In this document: piece by piece, positions 49,910 to 60,270 of the stretch
Numbering within the stretch: position 1 is the first letter of the stretch
Layout of the letters: each line of letters begins with the position of its first letter
Source: Paraburkholderia fungorum
Lineage (GTDB): Bacteria > Pseudomonadota > Gammaproteobacteria > Burkholderiales > Burkholderiaceae
Direction: 5' to 3'
NCBI RefSeq assembly: GCF_902833645.1
Contig: NZ_CADFGE010000002.1
Coordinates: 747,158-811,157, forward strand
Length of the DNA stretch: 64,000 bases
The notes under the pieces: model-generated
Told to the model about the DNA's origin: nothing
The model's input: only the letters and a program-made list of their open reading frames with translations
Databases searched by the model: none
Made by a program: the position numbers and the translations under genes

Positions 49910-51367
49910 ATGCCTAACCCGACGAGCCACGCCTTGTCCGACAAACCCAGCACTGCCCGCAGCGCGACACTTGACCAGACCTTGCCGGCAGACGGTCCGA
50001 TGAGCGCGGCCAACCGCCGCGCGATGGCTGCGATCATGCTCGCGGTCGCGCTCGCCACGCTCGATACCGCGATCGCCAATACCGCCCTGCCCGCCATTGC
50101 CACGGATCTGCATGCGCAGCCCGCGGCGTCCGTGTGGATCATCAACGCCTACCAGCTCGCGATGGTCGCGACACTGCTGCCGCTCGCCGCACTCGGCGAC
50201 ATCGTCGGGCATCGCAGGATTTATATCGGCGGCATTGCGCTGTTCACACTGGCATCGCTCGCGTGCTCGCTCGCCTCGACGCTGCCGATGCTGGCCGCCG
50301 CGCGCGTGCTGCAAGGTCTCGGCGCAAGCGCGATCATGAGCGTAAACACGGCGTTGATCCGCTATCTATATCCGCCGCATCGGCTCGGACGGGGTCTCGG
50401 CACCAATGCGTTGATCGTCGGCGTGTCGTTCGCAGTCGGGCCGACGGTGGCGTCGCTGATTCTGTCGGTGGCCGCATGGCCGTGGCTGTTCGCGGTCAAC
50501 GTGCCGCTCGGCCTGCTGGCTCTGGCCTTCGCGTGGCCCGCGCTGCCGCACACCGAGCGCGGCACCCACAACTTCGATCCGGTTGCGGCGCTCCTCAACG
50601 TCATCACTTTCGCGGCACTGATCTTCGCGCTTGGCGAAGCGGCCCAGCGCGCGTCGACGCAACTGGTGCTGAGCGCCGCGGCGATCGCCGTGGTGTTCGG
50701 TGTGCTGCTGATTCGTCGCGAAGCGGGTCACCCTGCGCCGATGCTGCCGGTCGATCTATTCAAGCGGCCGGTGTTTGCGTTGTCGGCGGTGACCGCGGTG
50801 TGTTCGTTCGCCGCGCAAGGGCTGGCGTTCGTGTCGCTACCTTTCTATTTCGAGGACGTGCTGCATCGCAGCCAGGTCGAGACCGGCTTTCTGATGACGC
50901 CGTGGCCGGTGGTGGTGGCATTGGCCGCGCCGCTGGCGGGCAGTCTGTCCGACCGCTACCCGCCGGGCTTGCTCGGCGCGATCGGCCTCGCGGTGATGTC
51001 GGCGGGGATGGCGTCGCTGGCCTTGCTGCCGGTGCATCCGCACGTGCTCGACATCGGCATTCGCATGGCGATTTGCGGCGCGGGCTTCGGCTTCTTCCAG
51101 TCGCCTAACCTGAAGGCATTGATGGCGAGCGCCCCGCCCGAGCGCAGCGGCGGCGCCAGCGGCATCGTCGCGACCGCGCGGCTGCTTGGGCAAACTACCG
51201 GCGCCGCGCTGGTCGCGCTGAGCTTCGGCATTGCGGGCCGGCATGGACCGACGCTCGCGCTCAGTACCGGCGCCTTCTTCGCCGGCGCGGCGAGCCTCGC
51301 GAGCGGGCTGCGGCTGTTCGCGCCGTCGCATCGCGCGGGCGTGCATGCAAAGGCGTCGGCGGATTAG
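49910..51367 (+). CDS. MFS drug-exporter, DHA2 (EmrB/QacA) family
   Basis: The 485-residue protein has about 14 membrane helices. MAAIMLAVALATLDTAIANTALPAI is the DHA2 helix-1 signature, with WIINAYQLAMVATLLPLAALGDIVGHRRIY (motif A) and ARVLQGLGASAIMSV (motif C region) also present. It exports hydrophobic toxic compounds in exchange for protons. ATG 49910 gives the usual N-terminus; a longer frame adds only Arg/Cys-rich residues. No EmrA-type adaptor or regulator gene adjoins it, so it probably acts alone. A strong terminator follows. Confidence 0.88.
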   Translation: MPNPTSHALSDKPSTARSATLDQTLPADGPMSAANRRAMAAIMLAVALATLDTAIANTALPAIATDLHAQPAASVWIINAYQLAMVATLLPLAALGDIVGHRRIYIGGIALFTLASLACSLASTLPMLAAARVLQGLGASAIMSVNTALIRYLYPPHRLGRGLGTNALIVGVSFAVGPTVASLILSVAAWPWLFAVNVPLGLLALAFAWPALPHTERGTHNFDPVAALLNVITFAALIFALGEAAQRASTQLVLSAAAIAVVFGVLLIRREAGHPAPMLPVDLFKRPVFALSAVTAVCSFAAQGLAFVSLPFYFEDVLHRSQVETGFLMTPWPVVVALAAPLAGSLSDRYPPGLLGAIGLAVMSAGMASLALLPVHPHVLDIGIRMAICGAGFGFFQSPNLKALMASAPPERSGGASGIVATARLLGQTTGAALVALSFGIAGRHGPTLALSTGAFFAGAASLASGLRLFAPSHRAGVHAKASAD

Positions 51368-51390
51368 GTGGACTCGGCGGACTAAGCAGA

Positions 51391-51425
51391 ACGGGCGCGC
51401 TGCGGTGGCAGCGCGCCCGTTTTTT
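51391..51425 (+). terminator. Rho-independent terminator after the DHA2 exporter
   Basis: ACGGGCGCGCTGC (51391-51403) and GCAGCGCGCCCGT (51408-51420) form a perfect 13-bp stem with a GGTG loop, followed by a T-run. It lies between convergent genes; the A-run needed for the other strand is lacking. Confidence 0.9.
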
Positions 51426-51454
51426 CAGCTACCTGCCTCTGCCTGAGCAACCGC

Positions 51455-52462
51455 TCAGCGCGCGGCGAAGTACCCCTTCACGGCGGCAATAAAGGTATCG
51501 ATATCCGCGCGCGACACATCTTTGTGCGTGACGAAACGCGACGCGTAGAGCATCTGCGTGAGGATGCCGCGCTCCTTGAGCCACGCCTCGAGCGGCGCGC
51601 AATCCTGCTGCGGAAACTGCGCGAACACCATGTTGGTCGCGATCGACTGCACCTTGACGTGGTCGATCGCTTCCAGACCGGCCGCCAGATGCGCGGCGTT
51701 CGCGTGATCGTCGGCGAGACGCTCGACGTTGTGGTCCAGCGCGTACAGGCAAGCCGCCGCCAGCACGCCGGCCTGACGCATGCCGCCGCCCAGCACCTTG
51801 CGCCAGCGATGCGCCACCTCGATCAGCGCCTGGCTGCCGACCAGCACCGAGCCGACCGGCGCGCCCAGCCCCTTCGAGAAACAGATCGAGATCGAATCGA
51901 ACGGTGCGCACAGCGCCGCGACCGGCTTGCCCGACGCAACTGCCGCGTTGTAGACCCGGGCGCCGTCCAGGTGAGCCGACAAGCCGCGCTGACGCGCCAA
52001 CTGCACCGCCTCGTCGACGTAACCCGCCGGCAGCACCTTGCCGCCAATGGTGTTTTCCAGCGCCAGCAGCCGCGTGCGCGCGAAGTGGTTGTCGATCGGT
52101 TTGATCGCCGCGACGATCTTCTCGAGCGGGATCGACCCGTCGGCGGCATTTTCGAGCGGCTGCGGCTGGATGCTGCCCAGCACCGCCGCGCCGCCGCCTT
52201 CGTACTTATAGGTGTGTGCCAACTGGCCGACGATGTATTCGTCGCCACGCGCACAATGCGCCATCAACGCAGCCAGATTGCTTTGCGTGCCGCTCGGGAA
52301 GAACAGGCCGGCTTCCTTGCCGGCGCGCTCCGCGACCGTTGCCTGCAAACGCAGCACGGTGGGGTCGTCGCCCCAGACGTCGTCGCCCACTTCGGCGGCC
52401 GACATCGCCGCGAGCATGGCCGGGGTGGGACGGGTTACGGTATCGCTGCGCAAATCGATCAT
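51455..52462 (-). CDS. ltaE: Low-specificity L-threonine aldolase
   Basis: The 335-residue PLP enzyme of the beta-eliminating lyase family splits threonine or allo-threonine to glycine and acetaldehyde. It begins MIDLRSDTVTRPTPAMLAAM, has GDDVWGDDPTV, and the PLP lysine in SICFSKGLGAPVGSVLVG. LHDGAR-type contacts appear as LSAHLDGARVYNAAV. The length equals E. coli LtaE. It is convergent with the DHA2 gene; the LytM lipoprotein gene lies 53 bp upstream on the same strand. Confidence 0.94.
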   Translation of the reverse strand: MIDLRSDTVTRPTPAMLAAMSAAEVGDDVWGDDPTVLRLQATVAERAGKEAGLFFPSGTQSNLAALMAHCARGDEYIVGQLAHTYKYEGGGAAVLGSIQPQPLENAADGSIPLEKIVAAIKPIDNHFARTRLLALENTIGGKVLPAGYVDEAVQLARQRGLSAHLDGARVYNAAVASGKPVAALCAPFDSISICFSKGLGAPVGSVLVGSQALIEVAHRWRKVLGGGMRQAGVLAAACLYALDHNVERLADDHANAAHLAAGLEAIDHVKVQSIATNMVFAQFPQQDCAPLEAWLKERGILTQMLYASRFVTHKDVSRADIDTFIAAVKGYFAAR

Positions 52463-52515
52463 GGTGAGAGCCTTGTGTGTCCCGAGGTGTCCCGAGTTTG
52501 TATCAAAAAATTAGC

Positions 52516-53289
52516 TTATCCGCCCGACTTCGGCAGCCAGGCAAGCGGATCGACCGGCTGGCCGTTATGGCGCACTTCGAACTGGATCGACGCCACGCCC
52601 CGGCTATCCACGCCGACTTCGCCAATGGTCTGCCCTTGCGCGACAGCGTCGCCTTCCTTGACCAGCAGTGTACTGTTCTGTCCGTAGGCGGTAATCAGCG
52701 AGTCGTCGTGCTTGATGATGATAAGCGGGCCGTACGCTTCGATCCCCGTACCGGCATACACCACCCGGCCGGTCGCGGCCGCCTTGACCGGGTCGCCCGG
52801 ATGGCCGCCGATCACGATGCCGTTCGACTTGCCCGGCGCAAAGGCTTTCAGTATGGGACCGCGCAACGGCCATTGCAGCACGCCTTGCTGCGCGACGTCG
52901 GCTTCGCCGGGCGCACCCGGTGTCGCGGTCGCACTATTCTGACCGGCAACATTGACCGGCGGTGTCACGACACTACCCGACGCCATCGGCGGAGCTACCC
53001 GCAGAACTTGTCCGGGATTGACCGGCGAATTCGCTGCGAGACCGTTCCACGCCGCAATCTCCTGCGGCTTACGGCCGTATGCTGACGCAATGGCCGCCAG
53101 CGAGTCGCCTGGATTGACGCGGTAGTAACCGGCCGGCACCGGGACCGTGGCAAGCGTGGTCGGCCGCGACGGCGCGCTGCTGTAGAACGGCGTGCTTTCC
53201 CACGGCATCGTCGTACAGCCGCTGATCAGTACGCCGAGGGTCGCCGCGATCAGCAACCGGGTCGCCGTGAATTGCCATTGTCTTGTCAT
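52516..53289 (-). CDS. LysM and degenerate LytM (M23) lipoprotein, NlpD-like
   Basis: The 257-residue lipoprotein has lipobox LISGC (Cys about 25), one LysM peptidoglycan-binding repeat (YYRVNPGDSLAAIASAYGRK, then VNPGQVL) and a C-terminal M23 domain (GHPGDPVKAAATGRVVYAGTG ... LIIIKHDDSLITAYG). The catalytic LHFEIR-type His is replaced: the sequence reads ASIQFEVRHNG, so the metal site is incomplete. Such degenerate LytM proteins activate cell-division amidases instead of cutting peptidoglycan. Start ATG 53289 has AGGA upstream. It is a paralogue type distinct from the nlpD next to rpoS. Confidence 0.87.
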   Translation of the reverse strand: MTRQWQFTATRLLIAATLGVLISGCTTMPWESTPFYSSAPSRPTTLATVPVPAGYYRVNPGDSLAAIASAYGRKPQEIAAWNGLAANSPVNPGQVLRVAPPMASGSVVTPPVNVAGQNSATATPGAPGEADVAQQGVLQWPLRGPILKAFAPGKSNGIVIGGHPGDPVKAAATGRVVYAGTGIEAYGPLIIIKHDDSLITAYGQNSTLLVKEGDAVAQGQTIGEVGVDSRGVASIQFEVRHNGQPVDPLAWLPKSGG

Positions 53290-53436
53290 GTGATTTTCCT
53301 CGACATTTTGATTCAACCGGATTCGATCAGCCCGAAGCATTTGCCGTGCCGCACGGTGCGGGCGTCACGGCGACTGTCCATTATGCCGCCGTGTGCGCCG
53401 GCTAAGGCTCCGCCATGGGCATGGGTGAGACGTCCC

Positions 53437-53748
53437 TCAGACGCTGCCCTCGGCCTCGACCACCAGAATGCGCGCCACGCCAATGGGATGCGCGACATGT
53501 TCGGTGCCCACCGACGCGTAGAACACGTCGCCTGTTTCCAGAATCGCCGACTGCTCGACCCCGCCCTCGCGATAGCGCATCTCCACGCGGCCATCGAGCA
53601 CGGCGAACACCTCCTCGCCGTCGTTGACATGCCACTTGTAAGGCTGATCGGTCCAATGCAGACGCGTTGTGATGCCGCGCATATTGGCGATATCGAGCGC
53701 GCCCCAGGGACGCGTCGCGGTGAAGCTCTTGCTGCGGATGATCTTCAT
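53437..53748 (-). CDS. Cupin-domain protein
   Basis: The 103-residue single-domain cupin has HVNDGEEVFAVLDGRVEMRYREGG (cupin motif 1 with the His/Glu metal ligands partly kept) and DVFYASVGTEHVAHPIG (motif 2 with His). Small cupins of this type are metal-binding isomerases, dioxygenases or sensors. It stands alone between two unrelated genes, so no role can be given. ATG 53748 is the only good start. Confidence 0.84.
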   Translation of the reverse strand: MKIIRSKSFTATRPWGALDIANMRGITTRLHWTDQPYKWHVNDGEEVFAVLDGRVEMRYREGGVEQSAILETGDVFYASVGTEHVAHPIGVARILVVEAEGSV

Positions 53749-53997
53749 GGCGGATAGCTGGTTGAGAAACTTACGCTGCCGGCACGTTATCCGTGCTGCA
53801 TACCGGCGTGCCCGGCCCGGCAGGATCGCGCGCTTCGACTGGCCCCATTATAGGTGCTGCGGCAAGCATGGCCGCCGACATGCGGCCGCCCAGGAGCATT
53901 AGTGTGATTATTGAATCCTTTCAGCCCTCGCCTATACTCAGTCATGCTGCCGCAACGCGCCGTAAGCAAAACGCCTGAATTCAGCGAGGAGTTGGGG

Positions 53998-54318
53998 ATG
54001 AACAAAGCCACGTTTCTGGCCGTGCAGCTCAACGTCGACGACATTGCGGCGTCGCCCGGTTTGGTCGAATTGCTGAACACGCATCTGGTTTTCGCGGCAG
54101 ACGTCGCCGAGGCCGCCGACGCATTGGTTCAACTGGCCAGCATCGCGGGATTGTCCAGTGGCGTCGAAGCCAGCGTTGAGATTCCGGCTCTGGCCATCGA
54201 ACGGCTGCGCGAGGCGCTCGACAATCTCAGCGGTTACGACGAATCCTGGTTGCTTGCGCTGGAACCCAGCCGCGCGCTGTTCGACGAAATCGGCCGACGG
54301 CATCGCACCCTGCATTAA
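53998..54318 (+). CDS. Conserved hypothetical protein
   Basis: The 106-residue acidic, Leu/Ala-rich, mostly helical protein begins MNKATFLAVQLNVDDIAASP, with no signal or membrane segment. ATG 53998 has GAGGAG seven bases upstream, which decides the start over the longer frame. No family is recognised. It precedes the DUF2968 gene by 174 bp on the same strand; a link is possible but unproven. Confidence 0.68.
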   Translation: MNKATFLAVQLNVDDIAASPGLVELLNTHLVFAADVAEAADALVQLASIAGLSSGVEASVEIPALAIERLREALDNLSGYDESWLLALEPSRALFDEIGRRHRTLH

Positions 54319-54492
54319 AGCTGCGCTCGCGGACAACCCATCAGCACCCCCGCGCACCGACGCGCACCCCGGCGCTCCCCATGCGCCGACGGTCCGCCAG
54401 TTTTCGCTCACCGCCCGAACCGCCTGATCGCCCGGCATACCTGAGCGTCGGCGCCATCCGAAGGTTTCGGGCGAGTCAACCGGAGGAACGCC

Positions 54493-55263
54493 GTGAAAAG
54501 TCTCCTGAACCGCCGTAGCGTGCTGGCAGGCCCATCGCATCTCGTGCAGGTCTCACGAGAGAACAGCGCCGATTCCGTATCGCCCGACGACAGTGAGGAG
54601 GCCGCGCTAGCCGCGGCGGCCGGCGTCGCTCCCGCTGGCTCCGCGGCCGGCTCACCCGCGGTTGCCCCGGCTGCGGAGCCGGCGCGGCCGGTGACGACGT
54701 TACGGCCGGTGCCGGTGGTGCCCTCGCAAGTCAGCGCGCGCGGCGTGCAGATGGCCGACACCGCCGAAGTCGAATGGCTCGCCGAAGAAGAGGCGCTGAC
54801 GCCGTTTCGCGTATTTCGCAGCTTCGCCTATTCGGTGAGCCTGTTGTTCCACGCAAAGGAATTGACGTACTACGTCGCGCTGTATCAGGACGGCTCGTTG
54901 TGGCGCGCACTCAAAGCCGCCGACCTCGAAGCTGCGGAAACCGCCTTTCATCATTTCGAGGAACAGGCAACCCGGCTTTCGGATGGCGAGACGCGCCGCG
55001 CGCAACTCGAGGCGCAAAACGAGCAGTTGGCGCGCATGATCGCCCGCTCCGAGGCACAGGCCGAACGGTTGCGCTCGGATCTGCAACGGCGCGGCGCACA
55101 GGAACAGATCGTGTCGAACCGGCAGCATCAGGTGCGCAAGGAAGTGTCGCAACTGGAAGCGCAACGGGTGGCCGCGCAGGCACATCTGAACAAGGCGCAT
55201 CGGCAGATTCACCAGCTCAATCTGACCAGCAACGAAGGGATTCCCCATTTGCCGAATCGGTGA
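54493..55263 (+). CDS. DUF2968 coiled-coil protein
   Basis: The 256-residue protein has a Ser/Ala/Pro-rich N-terminal part (about 1-85), a globular segment (EWLAEEEALTPFRVFRSFAY ... TYYVALYQDGSLWRALKA) and a long C-terminal coiled coil from about 150, rich in Gln, Arg, Glu and Ala. This is the DUF2968 pattern known from Burkholderia. Start is GTG 54493 with GGAGGA upstream. There is no signal peptide in this frame. Function is unknown. A strong terminator lies downstream. Confidence 0.82.
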   Translation: MKSLLNRRSVLAGPSHLVQVSRENSADSVSPDDSEEAALAAAAGVAPAGSAAGSPAVAPAAEPARPVTTLRPVPVVPSQVSARGVQMADTAEVEWLAEEEALTPFRVFRSFAYSVSLLFHAKELTYYVALYQDGSLWRALKAADLEAAETAFHHFEEQATRLSDGETRRAQLEAQNEQLARMIARSEAQAERLRSDLQRRGAQEQIVSNRQHQVRKEVSQLEAQRVAAQAHLNKAHRQIHQLNLTSNEGIPHLPNR

Positions 55264-55334
55264 TGCCTGCTCCGAGATTGAGCTGGGATCGAGCTGAGAT
55301 AGACCCAACGGCGAAGCAGTGCCGTAAACGACAA

Positions 55335-55368
55335 AACGCCGCCCGACAATTCCGGGCGGCGTTTTTTA
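55335..55368. terminator. Rho-independent terminator after the DUF2968 gene
   Basis: AACGCCGCCCG (55335-55345) pairs with CGGGCGGCGTT (55353-55363), followed by TTTT. An A-run on the other side lets it also serve the convergent DUF4148 gene. Confidence 0.88.
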
Positions 55369-55420
55369 CATTGCTCGCCGCCAATCAGCCTGGCGGCGTT
55401 TGCATCAGCTTCAGCGCGAT

Positions 55421-55738
55421 TTAGTTGCCGAAGTAGACCGAGTTGCGGTCATTGCCGCTCACCGGACGGCCGGCTTGCGAGGTGCCTGCCATCGGTGCGC
55501 CGTAGCCGCTGTTCACAGCTTGAGCGGTGCCGTTCTGAGCATCGACACGTGCTTGTGCGGCTTGCAGGTTAGCCGGGTAGTCGACATGGTCGCCGATCGG
55601 GTTGTAACCGGCCTTTTCCAGTTGCACCAGTTGAGCGCGGACTTCAGCGCGCGTCAGGGGTTGGTTCGATTGGGCAAACGAGGCAACAGGCGCAACCAGA
55701 GCGGCGGCAACGACAACAGCAGAGATAAGGGACTTCAT
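55421..55738 (-). CDS. Small secreted DUF4148 protein
   Basis: The 105-residue precursor has signal peptide MKSLISAVVVAAALVAPVASFA and mature part beginning QSNQPLTRAEVRAQLVQLEK, continuing AGYNPIGDHVDYPANLQAAQ. This is the DUF4148 family, abundant in many copies in Burkholderia-group genomes, and a good lineage marker. The function of the family is unknown; expression is often high or stress-linked in related species. It stands alone. The 55739-56003 gap upstream holds its promoter and the downstream side of gnd. Confidence 0.93.
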   Translation of the reverse strand: MKSLISAVVVAAALVAPVASFAQSNQPLTRAEVRAQLVQLEKAGYNPIGDHVDYPANLQAAQARVDAQNGTAQAVNSGYGAPMAGTSQAGRPVSGNDRNSVYFGN

Positions 55739-56003
55739 GATGTAAACCTCCAGAACTTGTAGTTAATGCGCCTTGGGACCTGTTGTCCGTAGCGCTTAAG
55801 TAGAAGTTTAGGAGCGTTGACATGTAGGGGAAACCCCTAAAACGACGAAACTCTATTGCGATTTTCGAAACAGTAACCGGCCCGACGTACCGCCGCGCTA
55901 TCAGTCCGATAGCTTTCAACAATAATCGCCTATCTCGATTTCAATCGCTCATGCGGCCCGGCGCGCCTTATGGCAAGCGCGCGCCGGGCCGCAATTCAAA
56001 CGA

Positions 56004-57413
<1,410 letters not shown>

Positions 57414-57614
57414 GTGAATTCTCCAGAGTCCAATGAATGTCGAGACGCCGCGCCGGAAGGAACGTCGGCGGGACGTCGAGGGTGAAAGGATAAAAGAAAT
57501 GCCGGCTTGCCGCTCGCTGGCGCTCATGGGCGCCAGGCGAGTGGACTTTGCGCCGCGCGTGGGGCTTCGGGCGTCCACGCGCGGTCAATCGTTTTGTCAG
57601 ACTCGTCCGACCCG

Positions 57615-58244
57615 TTAGCGTTTCCTGAACACCAGACTGAAATTGTTGGCCGGCATCGCGATGGGTTCGTCGCACACCAATCCAAGCGACGCGCCCAGCG
57701 CTACCACGGTTTCCATTTCGCGAACGCCCCACGCCGGATCACGGCTGCGCAACTGCCAATCGAATGCCTCGTTGCTCGGGGAGGTATGCGCGCCGCCGCG
57801 TTTGTAAGGGCCGTACAGATACAGTACACCGCCCTCGGCAAGACGGCGGCTCGCGCCGTCGAACAGCGCTTGCGTCGCGCTCCACGGCGAAATGTGAATC
57901 ATGTTGATACAAACCACGGCGTCGAGTTTGCCCTGCGCGTCGACACCCCAATCCGCCTGATGCACGTCGAGAGCCAGCGGCACGCGCACGTTCGCCAGCC
58001 CTTCGTGCGCGGTCCATGCGGCAATCGACGCGCGTGCATCCGCATCGAGGTCGCTCGGCTGCCAGTCAAGTCCCGGAAGCGCGGCGGCGAAGCACACAGC
58101 GTGCTGACCCGTGCCGCTGGCGATTTCCAGCACGCGGCCGGTGGCGGGCAGCACCTCGCGCAATACGGCGAGAATCGGTTCGCGATTGCGTTCGGCGGAC
58201 GGCGAGCGTTGCCGCAACGCCGGATGGGAATCAGTCATGTTCAC
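57615..58244 (-). CDS. DUF938 SAM-dependent methyltransferase-like protein
   Basis: The 209-residue class I methyltransferase fold protein has the SAM loop LEIASGTGQHAVCFA (about 39-53), LDWQPSDLDADARASIAAW and a downstream ICINMIHISPW-type segment (VVCINMIHISPWSATQAL). The PALRQRSPSAERNREPIL start is typical of the DUF938 family. The methyl acceptor is unknown. It lies 6 bp upstream of the flavin-binding protein's stop side neighbour on the same strand (58251), so the two are probably co-transcribed. Confidence 0.87.
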   Translation of the reverse strand: MNMTDSHPALRQRSPSAERNREPILAVLREVLPATGRVLEIASGTGQHAVCFAAALPGLDWQPSDLDADARASIAAWTAHEGLANVRVPLALDVHQADWGVDAQGKLDAVVCINMIHISPWSATQALFDGASRRLAEGGVLYLYGPYKRGGAHTSPSNEAFDWQLRSRDPAWGVREMETVVALGASLGLVCDEPIAMPANNFSLVFRKR

Positions 58245-58250
58245 TTTGTT

Positions 58251-58856
58251 TCAGTACAGCGCCGTGCGCACGCGTTCGGCGAGCTCACGGTCATAGGTCA
58301 CCGCATCGAACTGCACGCCGTTGATGCGCCGGTGGATCTCACCCGCGCTCGGCAGGCGTGAACGTTCGACATAATGCGCCGGATCCCACAGTTTCGAGCG
58401 CACCAGCGCCTTCGAGCAATGAAAATACACCGCGTCAACGTCGATCAGCAAAACGGTGCGCGGCAGTTTACCTTCGACGGCGAAACTGTCCAGCAATTCC
58501 GGATCGTTGGAAATGCGGCCGCGGCCGTTCACGCGCAAACTTTCGCCCACGCCCGGAATGATGAACAGCAGCGCCAGATGCGGCTCGGCGATGATATTGC
58601 GCAGACTGTCGACGCGATTGTTGCCGATGCGGTCCGGCAGCGCGAGCGTGCGTTCGTCGATCACGCGCACGAAGCCCGGCGCGTCGCCGCGCGGTGAACA
58701 GTCGAGGCCGTCGGGACCGGCGGTGGCGAGCACCACGAAGGGCGCGACCTCGATGAACGCGCGATAGTCTTCGTTCACGTAGGGAATCTCTTTGTTCACT
58801 GCGCGCTCGTGAGGCTGACCGTAGATTGCTTCGAGCTGTTCGATCGTCGTCAACAT
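58251..58856 (-). CDS. Pyridoxamine 5'-phosphate oxidase-family FMN/F420-binding protein
   Basis: The 201-residue split-barrel protein has PFVVLATAGPDGLDCSPRGDAPGFVRV, then ADRIGNNR-type and PHLALLFIIPGVGESLRVNGRGRIS segments. These are signatures of the PPOX-like family that binds FMN and reduces or oxidises small molecules. It is not PdxH itself. ATG 58856 with AAGGAA upstream is chosen; the open frame extends into the sirtuin gene region but is not coding there. It precedes the DUF938 methyltransferase gene by 6 bp. Confidence 0.85.
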   Translation of the reverse strand: MLTTIEQLEAIYGQPHERAVNKEIPYVNEDYRAFIEVAPFVVLATAGPDGLDCSPRGDAPGFVRVIDERTLALPDRIGNNRVDSLRNIIAEPHLALLFIIPGVGESLRVNGRGRISNDPELLDSFAVEGKLPRTVLLIDVDAVYFHCSKALVRSKLWDPAHYVERSRLPSAGEIHRRINGVQFDAVTYDRELAERVRTALY

Positions 58857-58981
58857 CGGCGTTCCTTGGGTGTGGCGGTTTCTTGTGAAAGCAGCGCTGC
58901 GTGGGATAAAGATTATCGGCGATTTACGCGGGCCGCGCGGTTTCCGGCAACCAACCCACGCAACCTGCCCCCGCTGCGTAA

Positions 58982-59851
58982 CTAGTCCAGTGCGAGACGG
59001 CCCGCGAGCGCGGTCAGCGTATCGGCGCAGGGTGCGGCAATTTTCAGCGACAGCAACGGATCGGCGCGCGTGCGCCCCAGATTGATCGCAACGATCGGCT
59101 TGCCCTGCTTCTGCGCCCACACGCAGAAGCGGTAGCCGGAATAAACCATCAGCGACGAGCCGACCACCAGCACGGCATCCGCCGCATCGAGCGCATGCGA
59201 AGCCGCTTCGACGCGCTCGCGCGGCACGCTTTCGCCGAAGAACACCACCGAAGGTTTCAGCAAACCGCCACAGTTCGTGCATGCCGGAACGCGAAAAGAT
59301 TCCAGATCGTGCCACTCCAGATGCGCGTCGCCGTCAGCCGCGGTTTCGGCAGTGACGTTCAGCAGCGCGGGATTCCCGGCTTCGAGCGTCTGCTGGATCG
59401 ACGCCCGCGTATGCTGCATACCGCAGTCCAGACACGTCACGCCATCAATGCCGCCGTGCAGCTCGATCACTTCGCGGCTGCCCGCGCGCTGATGCAAACC
59501 GTCGACGTTCTGCGTAACGAGCGTCGGCACATGGCCCGCTGCCTCGAGCCGCGCCAATGCGGTATGCGCGGCGTTGGGCTGCGCGTTGGCCACGACCGGC
59601 CAGCCGACCATGCTGCGGGCCCAATAGCGCTGACGCATCGCGGCCGTGCCGAGAAATTCCTGCAGCGTGATTGGCGGCGAACGCTTCCATGCGCCGTTGT
59701 CGTCGCGATAGCCTGGAATGCCGGAGTCGGTGCTAATGCCCGCGCCGGTCAGCACGAACAGACGCGGATAGCGCTGCACGAAGGTATGCAGGTCGTCCAG
59801 CGTGTGCGATGCGTTGAAGGGTTCGACGTATGCGGACTGGGGGTCGGTCAT
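58982..59851 (-). CDS. NAD-dependent protein deacylase, Sir2 family (class II type)
   Basis: The 289-residue sirtuin has LTGAGISTDSGIPGYRDDNG (NAD site), TQNVDGLHQRAGS with catalytic His in VIELHGG, and a zinc site with CLDCG followed by CTNCGG. GIPGYR and VxQNVDxLHxxAGS place it near class II sirtuins (SIRT4-like), which have weak deacetylase and other deacylase or lipoamidase activities. Start ATG 59851 has no clear ribosome site; the frame continues upstream through the adjacent small gene's end, which argues against a longer protein. Confidence 0.91.
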   Translation of the reverse strand: MTDPQSAYVEPFNASHTLDDLHTFVQRYPRLFVLTGAGISTDSGIPGYRDDNGAWKRSPPITLQEFLGTAAMRQRYWARSMVGWPVVANAQPNAAHTALARLEAAGHVPTLVTQNVDGLHQRAGSREVIELHGGIDGVTCLDCGMQHTRASIQQTLEAGNPALLNVTAETAADGDAHLEWHDLESFRVPACTNCGGLLKPSVVFFGESVPRERVEAASHALDAADAVLVVGSSLMVYSGYRFCVWAQKQGKPIVAINLGRTRADPLLSLKIAAPCADTLTALAGRLALD

Positions 59852-59901
59852 GACGGGGAGAAGGTGTGGCTGCGGCCTGGGTGTGAAAGCTGAAACGCCG
59901 G

Positions 59902-60123
59902 TTAGCGGCGCGTGCGCGGCTTGCTCTGCCGCTCGCGCGCGGTTCGCGCCGCCGGCGCCGCTTGCCTTGCTTGCCATTCGGCGAGCGCTGACTGATAGCG
60001 CTCGAGCGCTTCATCGTAGAGATCGAAGACACACGGATTGCAGCCGCTATGACAACAATCTTCGAGCTCGGGCTGCACGGGCGGCACCGGCTGCGGGTCG
60101 TCCTTGGGTGTGGCTCGGGGCAC
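59902..60123 (-). CDS. Small oxidoreductase-like domain protein
   Basis: The 73-residue protein has PVQPELEDCCHSGCNPCVFDLY in the middle. This CC-x2-GC-x2-CVxDxY pattern is the oxidoreductase-like (Oxidored-like) domain, a short cysteine-rich segment found in bacteria and eukaryotes, probably metal- or cofactor-related. The C-terminal third is Arg/Ala-rich. It lies 50 bp upstream of the sirtuin start on the same strand and may be co-transcribed with it. Function is unknown. Confidence 0.85.
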   Translation of the reverse strand: MPRATPKDDPQPVPPVQPELEDCCHSGCNPCVFDLYDEALERYQSALAEWQARQAAPAARTARERQSKPRTRR

Positions 60124-60270
60124 GGTGAATCGCTTTGTCGAAAAGGCGGGAAACGCTCAGTATAAGTTGATCTCCCGCGCGGCGCGCGGCGGCGCTCCGG
60201 GCTGAACGCGCGCCTGCAAAGCCCGCCCAGGCCGCTCCTGCAAGCCGCTCGCCCCGCGAAGCCCCGCCTT

